DNA from: Delphinus delphis
Taxonomy: Eukaryota > Chordata > Mammalia > Artiodactyla > Delphinidae
Assembly: GCF_949987515.2 (NCBI RefSeq)
Contig: NC_082694.2
Coordinates: 62,804,080 to 62,868,079, forward strand
Direction of reading: 5' to 3'
DNA: 64,000 nt
This document shows, one piece after another, positions 1 to 11,438 of the stretch. The notes below the pieces were generated by a model. It did no database searches, was not told the origin of the DNA, and saw nothing but the letters and a program-made list of their open reading frames with translations. The position numbers and the translations under genes are program-made. Positions within the stretch are counted from its first letter, which is position 1, and the number at the start of each line of letters is the position of its first letter.

Positions 1-192
1 ACTCTTGTGTTTCACCAGAGGTGGTTCCACCTCAGTGGAAATAGTCATCTTGCAGCAGCATATTGGTAAATGTTTGTGAATGATTTTGAGGCAAAATATC
101 CCTCTGTTAATACAAGTTATTATTTTTTGTATAATAGACTGATAGAGACCCTGTTAGTCATTTCTTTTCTTTTTTCTTTTCTTTTTTTTTTT

Positions 193-365
193 AGAAAAGC
201 AACAAGGACCCACTGCATAGCATGGGGAACCACATCCAACATCTTGTAACAACCCACAATGGAATATAATCTACAAAAAAAAGAAAAACTGAATTACTAT
301 GCTGCATACCCAACACTAACACAATATTGCAAATCAACTACACTTCAACCAAAACAAAAAAAAAA
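193..365 (+). mobile_element. LINE-1 3' end fragment (old)
   Basis: The stretch follows the artiodactyl/cetacean L1 3'-terminal pattern: 'acccactgcatagcatgggg', then 'aacatcttgtaacaacccac', then 'caaatcaactacacttcaac' and an A-rich tail at 350-365. Only the last ~170 bp of the element are present, so it is a heavily 5'-truncated copy. It is one of only three L1 pieces in sense orientation in this window. No target duplication was identified. Confidence 0.65.
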
Positions 366-433
366 TTGCCACCACTTATTGAAGACCATGCATTTCACAT
401 AGTGCAGTACTTTTGAAGCACATCCACAAATTT

Positions 434-960
434 TTGATACTCCTTCAAAAAGAGGCGGGGTCTAATTCTTCTCCTATTGATTATGGGTTGGTAGTAGCAA
501 CTCACTTCTAGTGAATAGAAGGCAGTGGAAGTGATGTTGTGTGACTTTCGGCCCAGAGTAGTCAATGTGATACAGTTGCACCCGTTTCTTTGTCTCAGAA
601 CGTGTTCCTTCGGCGCCCTGATCCACTATGTAAGAAATCCAGTGACCCTGCAAGGGCCATGCAGGAGGGCGAGGTGGGGAGACCCCCTGGGGGTAGGGGA
701 GATGCCTGCGGAGCCCCAGCTTCTCCAGTCCCTGCTGTTTGTCTCCTAGCCCGGGCACCAGAAATATGAATGAGAAAGCCTTCAAAATGACCCCAGCTCT
801 AGCCACCGACTGACTGCAAGCAAGTGAGAGACCCCAGGTGAGAACAGCCCAGCTCAGCCACATTCATATGCCTGGCCCACAACATCACAAAAGCTAATAA
901 ACAGAGATTGCTATTTTACGCTGCTAAATTTTGAGCTGATTTGCCATGCACTGATACATA
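434..960 (+). mobile_element. MLT1-type LTR (ERVL-MaLR), solo
   Basis: The order of motifs follows the MLT1B/C consensus: 'ggggtctaattcttctcc' near the start, a 'gaagtgatgttgtgtgactt' block at 529-548, the 'agtgagagaccccaggtgag' block near 823, and the terminal pattern 'ttttacgctgctaaatttt'. No internal retroviral sequence follows, so it is a solo LTR. The small frames at 474-863 and 525-749 are chance frames within it. Confidence 0.7.
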
Positions 961-989
961 AAAAATACACGTTATCAACTAATAACACT

Positions 990-1130
990 GAGTGATAGGT
1001 ATGGTAATCTCAGTTTTACAAATGAAGAAACAGGTTTAGAGAACGTAGGAAACTCATGTAAGTTGCTACTCAAAAGATACACAACAGGGTATAAATGTGT
1101 GTCCACCTGACTCCAAAGTCCATGCTGGAT
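990..1130 (+). mobile_element. MIR SINE fragment
   Basis: A degraded MIR core: 'cagttttacaaatgaagaaa' at 1012-1031 corresponds to the MIR 'ttttacagatgaggaaact' block, followed by a diverged 'aagttgctactcaaaag' and a CTGACTCCA-like 3' block near 1108. MIR is an ancient tRNA-derived SINE found in all mammals. Confidence 0.45.
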
Positions 1131-1530
1131 CCACTTGCACCGGGGCTGCCTCATTTGACCCTCTTGGTTTCTCTTAGGCTGACCTGCTGTCCCCGGAGCT
1201 GCCATCTTGCCAACAGTAGTTGGTTTCCTCGTCTGGCTTCACCATTCCTCCCCTGGGTGCCACAGCACATTTATAAGCGCCACCTCTTTCATGCTGTGTC
1301 TCAGGAGAGTGGCTCCCTAGGATGTGGGAGGCTGTGTTCGCTTCCCCATAGGTGCCACCAACAGAGGACACTCCAGGTAGCTGCTGTTCTCCAAGATTCT
1401 GAGAGAGAAACTGGAATGGTTGTTCCTTCTGTTTTCATTCCTATTGTGTGGAAATGAGTGAGAGAGCCCTGTAGCCCTCCCCTCAGGCTTCCCCGTATCT
1501 TCTAAAAACACACAACTGTTAGTAATTTCT
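1131..1530. other. Unclassified stretch
   Basis: Relatively GC-rich for this window. Frames of 120 aa (plus strand, 1095-1457) and 64-65 aa (minus strand) cross it, but none has recognisable protein similarity, splice context or a start context that stands out. No repeat family was recognised. Confidence 0.3.
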
Positions 1531-1540
1531 TAATGGCAAA

Positions 1541-1605
1541 AATAAAGAAAGAAAGAAAGAAGAAAGAAATGAGGAGACGAAGAAGAAATCAAAGAAGAAG
1601 AAATC
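1541..1605. repeat. Purine-rich low-complexity tract
   Basis: An almost pure A/G run built from GAAA, GAAGA and AGG units. The lysine/arginine-rich start of the 74-residue frame at 1533-1757 comes from this tract and is not evidence of a protein. Confidence 0.8.
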
Positions 1606-1759
1606 TGTTGGGGGGACATCAGTACGTGGGCTACATTCATTACTTTTTATCAGGTGAACCTGTGAAATTAATTTTTGATTTTATCATGCTGACTCCATCT
1701 CAACTACAAGCTAGGAATTTTCAAGAAGAGTTTTACATCACAGTAATTTCAGTTTGATG

Positions 1760-3685
1760 AACAGAACTGACTTTGGTGTTTTATAACTTCTCAAGGGGCA
1801 GGAATTCTCAAACAAGGCCTTGATTTTCTCATATTTTATAATAACAATATTCACTGATCTAATCGTTCCTCTCCTTCCTTCTTCAATAACAATAACTATC
1901 TATGGCATAATTCAAACACAAACTTATAGAAGACAAGAAAGCTGCCTGTTCTGGTGAATTGAAGGTTTTTAGGCCATCTTCAAAACATTTTCTTGAGTAA
2001 ACATTCAGATTTTAATGGTGAGGGAAAGAGTTTAAATTTTTTTCTCAAATGATTTCTATATTACAATTATTGTTCTATATCCATAGTATATATTAGAAAT
2101 TGGAATCAATATCATATATTATATATTAATACCTTCCAATGGTAGCTTTAGCCATACCTCAATGCTAATTTAAGAGACATTATAGGGTACTCACACACAA
2201 CACACATCTCCCTTTAAAGGGAGATTGCTTGAGCACAGACTGAAGGATTATAATATTATTATTTTGTTAAAGAGTTGGGTACCATCTTAGTGTCATTGCC
2301 TCTGTCATTGGTTTATTTGGGAAATGATTTCAAATAACTTTGATGTTGTAAGTTTCAAAATGACACAATTTTCAGAACAAGTGCCTATAGAAGTGCCACA
2401 TCTTATTTAAAAACTAGAAAAACACTGTCATTAAGCCATGGTGCTGCTATTCTCTGAAAATAATATGTGACATGTGACCTAACCTCATTCATTCAACGTT
2501 TATTGAGAAAATGCCATGTGCTGGAAAATGTGGTAAGAAGTTTTAATATTAAAATAAATACTAAATGAGAGCTTTTATGTAAAAATAAGCCTTCTTCCCT
2601 TCCTTTAAAGCAAACAAAATTTGCTGTATCCTAATATCATGATGTCTAGCATATTCAAATGGGCTGAAAGTCTAACAGAAATATTTTGAAACATCAAAAT
2701 TAACTGATGCCTGTCAAAATACTTAATGTGCATAAGAAATACATTAGATAAATTTTAACAAAATAAACAGAGCTTCGTAGTAATAATTCTTTAACTTTTA
2801 GGACACACGATTATTCTCTTCTAGTTACAATACAGGTTTATTTATTTGTTTGTTTACAGGTCAGTTTTCCCCATAAAATTCAGATGAGTTGCACCTTTTC
2901 AAACATTAGGAAGTGATTAATAACATCTATTGTAGATGACTGGAGACGTTTGTGAACTTTAGATAACTTTCTACTTCCCTTCTAATACTTTATGTTCGAA
3001 AGTGACAGCTATTGTCTCTGAACCTTCTCACTTTCGTTTCTCAAATAAGACTTTTAAGCTAAACTAATTTCTGCTAACCAATTTCAAACTGTCTGTGCAG
3101 ACTGTGTTTCAAAATATTTTGGGAGTTGTATTTATTGTTTGTATGTTTAAAAAATTAATTAACATATGCACATATTCATTTATTCATTCTGGGCTTTGTT
3201 GATACCCAGCTCTTTAGACATTTGAAAATTCAGAATGAGTTCACAGAAGAGACTAGTCTGGCTTCATTATCTACAACGAGAACATTTAGTATCTGTCTAT
3301 CTGTGGTGATTAGGACTAACACCAAAATTCTAAATAATACCTCAGGCAGCCCGGGTGCAGAGAAAGAAATAGCTTTTGAAAAATCTAAAAATATGTGTAT
3401 GATGGGACTTTCCCTAAGCAAGGCTAGTAAGTAAACAAAATGTTTTATCATCAGTGACTGCTCCCTTTCCCATCCAATTTTCCCTCTTTCAGCAACCTCC
3501 GAGGTTCTTGATATTCCTAGCACCTCCCCAACCTCTTTGCAGTTCCCTTTATCTGGCTATCTACCTATCTCTCCTTGCCTGCTACACGCTCAACAGTACC
3601 TGTACAACATCCCTTCCCTTAGAACCCAGCTATTCGCTTACATAAATAACCAAATGAATTATTTTAAGCTTAGACCCTATCTCTT
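1760..3685. other. AT-rich DNA, one possible L2 relic
   Basis: Mostly unique-looking AT-rich sequence. At 2485-2535 'cattcattcaacgtttattg' followed by 'gccatgtgctgg' resembles the L2 3'-end block, in sense orientation, with low confidence. The small frames near 3222-3645 show no recognisable protein. No gene, promoter or RNA gene was seen. Confidence 0.35.
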
Positions 3686-3686
3686 C

Positions 3687-4045
3687 TGCTACTGACTGAA
3701 TTTGAGTTCCCCCCAAAATCCATATGTTGAAGCCCGAATCCCTGATATTATGGTATTTCAATGTGGGCCTTTGGAAGGTAATTAGGGTTAGATTAGGTCA
3801 TGAGGGTAGGGCCCTCATGATGGAATCTGTGCCTTTATAAAAACAGAAGATTTGAGATCTCTTTCTCACTCTGTGAACACTCAGAGAGAAAGTAGCTGTT
3901 TACAAGACAGGAAGCATGCTCTCATCAGAACCCAGCCATGCTGACACCTTGATCTCTGATTCCTAGCCTCCAGAACTATGACAAATAAGTACGGGTCATT
4001 TAAGCCACTAGTATTTTGTTATAGCAGCCTGTACAGACTAAGACA
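3687..4045 (+). mobile_element. MLT1A-type LTR (ERVL-MaLR), solo
   Basis: The sequence runs from TG at 3687 to CA at 4045 and matches the MLT1A pattern: 'aaaatccatatgttgaagcc', 'ggtcatgagggtagggccct', a 'tgtgcctttataaaaacag' TATA-like block, 'cctccagaactatgacaaat' and 'tattttgttatagcagcctg'. No flanking retroviral body. Length (~359 bp) fits a full solo LTR. Confidence 0.85.
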
Positions 4046-6760
4046 CTTTCTATATGATATTTACACTGTAAATGAAGCTTCTAAAAAAGTGATACGGTAT
4101 GGGGCACCGTGGTAGGACCAATGGAGGCACTTGAGAAGAGCAGCTTTGAAAACTACCTCACCTAAAGGTAGAAAACAGCAAAAGACAATTTTCTTCTTGT
4201 TCTACAGTATCATTTTGAAAAAATCGTATTCTAAGCACAAGAAAGAAAAACTTCTTCAAACATACCAAAACGTTATATATATAGATGACATATATAGTAG
4301 ATATTCTGGCTTCCTCAGGCATCTCACTAACGTTTTTCCATTCAATGTTTTCGTCTACCTAGAATAGATTTTGTTAGGAGATATTTCTTTTTTTCTCTTG
4401 AATTTTCCTTCACCTTAGAAACAATTTTCTCTTTTCACAATGTAACTGTTTTTAAATTTTCCCTATATTACATAAAAATATTTTAAAATTTCATATTTTT
4501 ACTATATTATTTGCCTCCTTCATAAAATTGCATCTGGATGAAATTTCTATTATTACTTTAAGAAGGTAGGTTTGTATTTTCTGAAGTACCAGGCTACCTG
4601 TGGCTGCCAAGGCAAGTCGTGTGCCAGGCATGAGGAGAAAGCACTGGTGCCTGAAGCGCCCCTGCAGCAGAAGAAGCTAAAGTGAGCACTTGACTCATCC
4701 TGTCTGTACTTATCAGCAAATGTTAGCAAAGGATTTTTCTCATTTAATGTCTCATTCTGCTAATGATAGTTTCTTATTTGCAGTGCATCTTGCTGTGGGT
4801 GTTTTGGACAACTTTCCTTTTTTTCCTGACTATACAAAAGAGACAATCATATTATGCTGAGGCCATTGCTACTGGGCTTCCTTATGCCCCTTACACAGTG
4901 AGTCAAAAATCCTTGCAGGGATGAGAGTTGCTGCCATCCAGCCCAGAGTCACCTGAGACACAGAGAAGCTGGCCTGCCAGTGGCCCATTAGGGGAGAATT
5001 CCTCAACTCAGCAGAGACTGGGATACAATTTCTTGCAATGAAATGCCACATTCTTTTGTTTTGACTTAATTATTTGTTGAGCAGCTTCCACATAAAAATT
5101 ATGAACTTAGAGATTCTTATAATGTTTTATCACTGCTTCAAAAGCTCACCATCTCATTTCTCCCTCACAGGTCTCTACATATCCATTCTTAAATATCAGT
5201 TCCATGGCATATTACAAGGACAACTGATACATACTAAAGATTTCACCAAACTTCACTTGTGTTTTCTCCCACCAAATTCTACCAGAAAAATTCCAAGGTG
5301 ACTGATCTGAGTTTTATCTAATGAACCTTTACATGCTGACTTCCAAAAGGTGGGTCTAAATAATCTACATGCTATTGGAAATTGAGATGAACATAATGGG
5401 CAGAATAATCTCCTTGATAACTGAGAAATCATTGTGGATCTTTTTAATATGTTTATATAGCTTGATTAGCAAAAATGTCCTGCTAAAGCATAAACCTGCA
5501 GGATGCCTTAACAATTCACTAAAGAAGAAAAATAGACATGACAGCTTTTTGTATCTATGTAGTCAATACAGACTAAGGACAAAGACCAGGTATATTTCAA
5601 ACAAATACTTGATTGCTGAAAAACACTGCCCATGACAGTTATGAAAGTAAATTGGATGCCCCTGATTTCTTCTTAAATATCCTTGGTAAGAAAAAATGAA
5701 ATGGTAAACAAATTAGCTATTCCTAAACACTTCCTCCTTGGTTATACATTTAATGGTGGGGTTCTTTTGCTTGTAATCAGTATTGCATTGAAGTAATGTT
5801 CAATTTGTTAGATATTCTCACAACACAGTTGGCTGCACACATAGGCCTAGCCTATGTGATTTATAAGAGACCAAGAAAACTCAGCCTAAAAATACTTCGC
5901 TTGCTATTACCCAAAATTGCTCAATTAGTAATTTCTTTACCTTGTTATTAGTTCACTGCCCTTTCTCAGCTCATTTTATTGAAAAATAAAAGTCTTCAAA
6001 TATCATGCAATTAAATGACAGTTTAAATTGAATTTACATGGTCTCCTAATTGACAACATTTTAAATTCTTTTCCATTCTTCTTTTGACCTCAGAGGACCT
6101 GGGAAGACTAGGACCTTTGAGCCAGATCTAATTTTTCCCTGATTCTACCCAATGGCACATATGACTCTACTGAAGGAGGGCCCTGTATGTCTTTTAAGGA
6201 ATGTTTTCTGAATGTTTACAAGATGGAAATATTTTATGAATGTCTTTATCAATTTGCTCCATGTTTGTTTATCTTTGTGTATCTACCTGACAATATCCAT
6301 GAGATGAATGGACAATATTCATTTTTTAAATTTCTTTTTCCATATCTCTATTTTTTTCTTAGCTTCCCCTTTTTTCTTGTGTCTTTATCTATGTATTGTG
6401 AAATAATATAAATACGAATCATGTTTTATTTATTGAAGAGAATCTTATCTTTCTCATTCTTATTGCAAATATCATGTTTTGAACCATTTTATGTCTGTTA
6501 AACATAAGTTGCTTTTTACCTATGTGGGCCTTATTTGCTTGCTTTGTTGTACTATTACTGATAAGGAAAAGGCCTCCATTCCTACTTCTTACCCATAAGC
6601 ATTGTGTCAAGACTCCACCCACAGGATTCTTCTTATCTTGTATATATTAAAAGTTCAAAAATTACACAGCTTGCAAAGAGAGATTCTACCTCACTTGCTT
6701 TATTTACTCCTATTAAGAATTTGTTGATAATATTTAAAATATTCATATGATAGACTTATT
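4046..6760. other. AT-rich DNA without recognised features
   Basis: About 2.7 kb with no repeat I can name with confidence and no coding signal. Frames of 60-88 aa (4131-4367, 4869-5051, 5369-5635, 6187-6411) are typical of chance in AT-rich DNA. A short GC-richer patch at 4600-4690 has no identifiable homology. Confidence 0.35.
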
Positions 6761-6764
6761 AAAG

Positions 6765-7215
6765 TACATTTGACATATAAGGAATGGCTCAGCACATATT
6801 TAATGTATAATTTAATAAGGTTTGATCTTTATATACACCTGTGAAATTATCACAATCAACATACTGACATATTCATTATTGCCCCAATTTTTCCTGTGCT
6901 TTTTCATTCCCTCCTTTTTGTCTATCCTACTCTCTGCTCCCAGTCAACCACTGATATGCTTTTCTGTACTTAGAGATTTGTTTGTTTTGTCTAGAAAGTT
7001 ATAAAATGGCATCATATAGTATGTACTCCTTTTGGGGGTGAAAGTCTGGCTTCTTCCTCTCAGTAAAGTTATTTTGAGATTCATCCAGGCTTTTGTATGG
7101 ATCTAAAATAGTTCATTCTTTTTTTTATTTCCAAGTGATATTCCATTATACTAGAATACCATAATCTATGTACTCATTCATCTGTCGATGGAAATTTGGG
7201 TTTTTTCCTCCATAT
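6765..7215 (-). mobile_element. Old LINE-1 (L1M-type), antisense 3' region
   Basis: Read on the plus strand it is the reverse of an L1M 3' region: 'cattgacatataa'-like start, 'cagtcaaccactgatatgct' at 6942-6961, 'aaatggcatcatatagtatg', 'ttttgagattcatccaggct' and 'tattccattatactagaata'. All blocks are diverged from consensus, which fits an ancient insertion. Confidence 0.7.
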
Positions 7216-8390
7216 TATTTCAAAATTTAGCAATATTCATTGATTTGCTATGAGGTACAAGTCATTATTTCAGATGCAAAAAGTGATTTAAAATGTCTCT
7301 GTCAGGTAAAAGATCACCCTTGTCATACTGTCTAAACATAAGCTTTGCAAAACTGTGCAGAGAAAAAAAAAATTTGTCAATCAGAATTTCATACTTCAAA
7401 TATAGAAGACATCTATCAATACGGTTTCAGTTAAACCTATATATTTCATGAAATTAACAAATCATATAAGACTGCTGTCTGTGTAACTGATTTCTTTAAA
7501 ACATAATAGGGTACGGGTAGGTGTCTCAGGTGATGTTCTGGAAAAAGGAGGTGTGTAATCTGGCAAAAACAGATGTATCAGAGTAGTTTCAACAGGGAGG
7601 ATGGTCTCCCTTTTTAAGTCCTGTTAGGTATTATTACTCCAAAGATGGTGACTGTAGGAACCCAGTGTTTATTTAAACAGCATGCTTTGTTTCATTTGGA
7701 GACAATTTTCTTAGCAGAGCAAAGCCCTATATGACGATGGCTAGGCAGGGAATAAAAGATTCCATACTGACCGTAGTCTGAGTCTGATGCATCCTGCTTC
7801 TGCCTTTTGTGTCCCTCCTTCTTCCCTACCTAGATGTGCCAGGTCAAGCAAGGCAAAGGTCAGGGCAAAGACTCTGGCAAGGAAATGGCAATTCTCTTGA
7901 CTCTGAGCCTGGAGAAATTGCAGCAGATGCGCCTACTTATCAGAAGTGTAACTGTCACCTCCACCTCCCATGAAATCAAACAGTGTTCTCTCTAAGGCAG
8001 CTGTGTGTGTTTTATTTGTTTTCTTCTTCACAAGAATTGCATAGGAGAAACTAACAAACTGTGTGTATTAAGAGCTGTAGGGTAACGTACAGATTATACT
8101 CTAGTGAGATGTATCACAGAGCCATGCTCATCTCTAAAATCTGGCTTGATAGCAGAAAAGGGCTATTCTTCCCAAAACTGGAAGGGCCTCTAAACATACT
8201 CTTCCTTAAAGTAACAACTTTCCCTTAGGTAGTTCCAGAAATGGTGCTATGGATAAGCATAGACTAATTACTTTAGCTCGTAGGAATGACATGCCTTTTT
8301 AACTAATAAGTATGCATACTGATTTAACATGGTATCAGCACACCTTTTTCTTTTTTGTCGTATTTAACTTCCAACCTTTTCTTTGATTAT
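7216..8390. other. Unclassified unique-looking DNA
   Basis: No repeat family recognised. A slightly GC-richer patch at 7790-8000 was examined as a possible processed pseudogene, but its frames match no protein I recognise. No gene call is supported. Confidence 0.3.
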
Positions 8391-8399
8391 GTGCATTTA

Positions 8400-8618
8400 G
8401 TTTTTTTTTTTTGTTTTTTTTTTTTGCGGTATGCGGGCCTCTCACTGTTGTGGCCTCTCCCGTTGTGGAGCACAGGCTCTAGACGCGCAGGCTCAGCGGC
8501 CATGGCTCACGGGCCCAGCTGCTCCCCGGCATGTGGGATCCTCCCAGACCAGAGCACGAGCCCGTGTCCCCTGCATTGGCAGGCAGACTCTCAACCACTG
8601 TGCCACGAGGGAAGCCCG
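8400..8618 (-). mobile_element. CHR-family tRNA-derived SINE, antisense
   Basis: On the plus strand it starts with a T-rich run (the A-tail), then 'gcggtatgcgggcctctcac', the GC-rich body and ends at '...agggaagcc', the reverse of the SINE 5' start 'ggcttccctggtgg'. A 9 bp target duplication, gtgcattta, flanks it at 8391-8399 and 8619-8627. Pol III-type retroposon mobilised by L1. Frames at 8355-8741 are SINE read-through. Confidence 0.95.
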
Positions 8619-8627
8619 TGCATTTAT

Positions 8628-9377
8628 TTTTATCTTCAGAGTCAATAACTTACACAGCACAGTTACCTGCCTACAACTTAAGAAAAAATATAAGACAATA
8701 TTGAGAGACATGTAACAGCACACCCATACGATGTTCCCCAAGAGATCAACAGTTCAAAGGCTGATTTCTGACAAGTTTTTTCTACTTAAAAAGAAGCCCA
8801 TCTTTTCCATTTTACTGAAGAACTTCTAATTGTGTGCTTAGCCATCTGTGTGTGTTGTGGAAGCACACACCTGTGTAATTAGGCATTAATCCCAGAACAG
8901 CCTGACCTGCCATTGCCTCCATCAACACACATCAGGAAGACTTTTTTACTTTTTAGTGAGACCTGTTCTCTGTTTCGTTCCTTGCTCTGTATCTTGTCAA
9001 ACTGAAGAAACACAGTGCTCCCTTGATTGGACCTGCGCTGTGGGGATGTCCTGATCCGCAGTCACGGGAATAGTTGAATATATAAGGAAAGCCAGACACA
9101 AAATGCTGCTACTTTCACAGAAAATATCCTGTGGAGAAACAGCACTGATTATTCCTGGGGATGTTTTAAGGAGGCGTATTTATGGCTCTTGGAACATCTT
9201 CCCTTTTCATTTTGTGTTTTACATGAATAGAAGGGAAAGATGCTTTCACACAGCAAAGAAAGGGCTAAATTGAATAAATGTGGTTCAGTAAAGATCCACT
9301 AAATTGCCATATAGCAAAGGACACTTATTAATCACTTACTATGTGCAAAATCCATAACAAAATATAATCAATATATG
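8628..9377. other. Unclassified DNA
   Basis: Mostly unique-looking. 9320-9360 ('cacttattaatcacttacta' then 'tgtgcaaaa') may be a relic of a MIR/L2 block next to the LTR insertion at 9382. No coding signal. Confidence 0.3.
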
Positions 9378-9381
9378 ATTC

Positions 9382-9875
9382 TGTTAGGGGAACAACTGAT
9401 GGAAACCGCCCACCCTGGCCAGGCCAATAGTAACAAGTTGCATGAGTTATCTTACAACAAGACGTCCTGGTAAGGAAGGCGGAACTAACAAGCTACCACC
9501 AACCAGAAGAATTTGGGAAAGGTCAAAAGGAGAGAGGAAATGCCAGTCCATATGTTCTACCAGCTTCCCAGAATCCTTCTTGCTGGAATCCATCTTGGCT
9601 GAGTGATGCACACGCCACCAGGAAGGACCCTGAGTCAGAATGATTGGACAGATACAACCCAGAAACTAACCCCATTACCATAAGCCCAGAGACTGTGAGC
9701 CACGTGGCAAAGCAGTACTCCTGGGTTCCCTTATCCTGCTGCTCTCTGCCCAGGCGCCCCTTCCCAAAAAAACCTCTTGCTTTGTCACCACGTGTGTCTC
9801 CTCGGACAATTCATTTGTGAGTGTTAGACAAGAGCCCACTCTCAGGCCCTGGAAGGGGTACCCCTTCCTGCAACT
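9382..9875 (+). mobile_element. Solo LTR, ERV class I (gammaretrovirus-like)
   Basis: Begins 'tgttaggggaacaactgatg'. It carries 'catgagttatcttacaacaa', a diverged polyadenylation region 'ccccttcccaaaaaaacctc' near 9760 and the terminal block 'tgtctcctcggacaattcat', 'agtgttagacaagagcccac', 'ggaaggggtaccccttcctg'. A 4 bp duplication, attc, flanks it (9378-9381 and 9876-9879), as expected for class I ERVs. The body is distinctly more GC-rich than its surroundings. No gag, pol or env remnant is present, so it is a recombination-derived solo LTR. Confidence 0.8.
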
Positions 9876-9879
9876 ATTC

Positions 9880-10368
9880 CTGATAACCTAAATTTTAAAG
9901 TCAAGGCAGGCACAAACTTAAATACCTATGATAAAAAGCCAATTATGAAAGACACTATAATAGAATCAACACCATTCTATTGAATATTGAATGCTGGATC
10001 CCCAAATATCTACCAAAACAAAATTCACCAAAATAACCTATTCAAAAGAGAAGGTTTAGTTTAGCCCAGGTGAGAGCAAATACTTCCTCCACAGAGCTTT
10101 GGTCCTGTCTCAAAGTGGGGAAGGCAAGATTGAAATTTAGAACTGAAACTGAGAATTGAAAGTTTGGTTTAAAGGACAGCTTTCAATGAGAGTGAGAGAG
10201 TGGGGAAGAGGGGATGAAAGCTTGATTATGACTGGATAAAGATCATCATATAACAGTGTAGCATTGATACAAAAAGCAAGGTGAGGAATTCTGGGTCAAG
10301 AGATGCATAGAATCTTAAGGCAAAAAATGTCTGTGGATACTTTTCATTGAAGAATCATTGGTTCTTCT
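9880..10368. other. Unclassified DNA
   Basis: AT-rich, no repeat or gene recognised. It ends at a short tandem duplication next to the hAT element. Confidence 0.3.
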
Positions 10369-10427
10369 GGAATAGTAAAGTCATGCTAATGAAGACAATG
10401 GAATAGTAAAGTTATGTTGATGTAGAC
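10369..10427. repeat. Tandem duplication, ~31 bp unit, two copies
   Basis: 'ggaatagtaaagtcatgcta' at 10369 recurs as 'ggaatagtaaagttatgttg' at 10400, and both units end in a similar 'aatgaagac'/'gatgtagac' block. Period 31 bp, a few mismatches. The second unit ends exactly where the hAT element begins. Confidence 0.75.
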
Positions 10428-10619
10428 CAGTGATCTGCAAACTATGCCTGGATTCGGGTGCCAAATCCAGTCCTGTGGGCAAAGCCAAGAAAGTTCTTTA
10501 CACTTTCAAAGGATTATAAGAAAGGAAAAAGAAAAAGAATGTGCAGCACAGATCTTATGTTGCCTGTAAATCCTACAATATTTATCTGGCCCTTCGGAGA
10601 ACAAGTTTGCCAACCCCTA
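10428..10619. mobile_element. Non-autonomous hAT DNA transposon
   Basis: Terminal inverted repeats are visible: left 'cagtgatctgcaaactatgc' and right 'aagtttgccaacccct', whose reverse complement reads 'aggggttggcaaactt'. Interior blocks such as 'atatttatctggccctt' fit a common mammalian hAT family that has lost its middle. An imperfect 8 bp target duplication flanks it: atgtagac at 10420-10427 and atacagac at 10620-10627 (6 of 8 match). Eight bp is the hAT signature. No transposase is encoded. Confidence 0.75.
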
Positions 10620-10734
10620 ATACAGACTGTAAGTTGGGTGGGTGGGGAGGTAGTTTCAGTTTCAGCCTCTAAGCATTGTGTAGGGGTAGACAGTTTTGGT
10701 TCTCAATACTCAAGCTTATTGCAGAGAAGGAGAA

Positions 10735-10889
10735 AGTCATCCCTACAGATAATGGGTGGGGAGAAATTTGGGTTTGGCCTGGAAAATTTGACATGGAGAT
10801 TGGGAGATGAAGTAGGGAAGAGTTATTCAAAAAGCAAAAGGGACAACTTGTGCAAAGGCATATATGAGGAATGAGACAGCGCAGGAACC
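10735..10889 (+). mobile_element. L2 LINE fragment
   Basis: The pattern 'gggaagagttattcaaaaag' followed by 'acttgtgcaaaggcata' matches the L2 block 'gggaagagcattccaggcag...aagtgcaaaggc'. It is cut off by the LTR that starts at 10890. Confidence 0.45.
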
Positions 10890-11438
10890 TGTGGGGGCCT
10901 CCGGGGTACAAATCCTTTCCATGTCCCCTGTTTCTTGTTTGTAGGAAATAGTCTTCATTTAGCCTCCTAAGACCTTCCCCGAGCTCCAAAGTGTAGATCC
11001 AAACAATTGCTAATCAGGGGAGTAAGGGAATGCAAAAACAAAGGAGGAGCAATCAAGAAAAAATAGTGCAGCGATTAAACCTGAGTTGGTTCCTCCTCAA
11101 GGAATATACATAACAATATTTTTGAGTTCTTCTACAGGAACTAAGGCCCCACTCAGGTGGAAGATGGTAACTTCAAGCTGAGAACAATCCTGGAACACCA
11201 CCCTGTTACCTCACCACCAAACAATCAGAAGAAAGTCATACACGTTCCAGCCCTCACCCCAAATCTTGCCCACAAAAACTTTTACTGGAAGACTTTTGGG
11301 GATTTTGGGGTTTTTGAGCACAAGCCACCCATTCTCCTTGCTTGGTCCTGAAATAAACCTTTCTCTGTTCCAAACTCCGATGTTTAGGTTTGTTTGGCCT
11401 CACTGTACATTGGGCACACAAACTTGCATTCGGTAACA
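10890..11438 (+). mobile_element. Probable ERV LTR, solo
   Basis: A 549 bp unit starting 'tgtgggggcctccggggtac' and ending 'cattcggtaaca'. It holds 'cactcaggtggaagatggta', a canonical AATAAA at 11352-11357 and the post-signal block 'tttggcctcactgtacattg', the usual U3-R-U5 order. Family name not certain. No clean target duplication found. Frames at 11157-11351 and 11254-11487 fall in it and are not genes. Confidence 0.6.

Noticed and set aside
4600..4690. Processed pseudogene in the GC-richer patch
   Set aside because: A run of basic codons recalled a ribosomal protein mRNA, but order and length do not fit any I know; no A-tail or target duplication.
7830..8000. Histone-like processed pseudogene
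   Set aside because: A short Gly/Lys-rich segment looked histone-like, but similarity stops after about ten residues.
10458..10874. 138-residue plus-strand frame
   Set aside because: It crosses a hAT relic and an L2 fragment, two unrelated non-coding repeats, so it cannot be a real gene.
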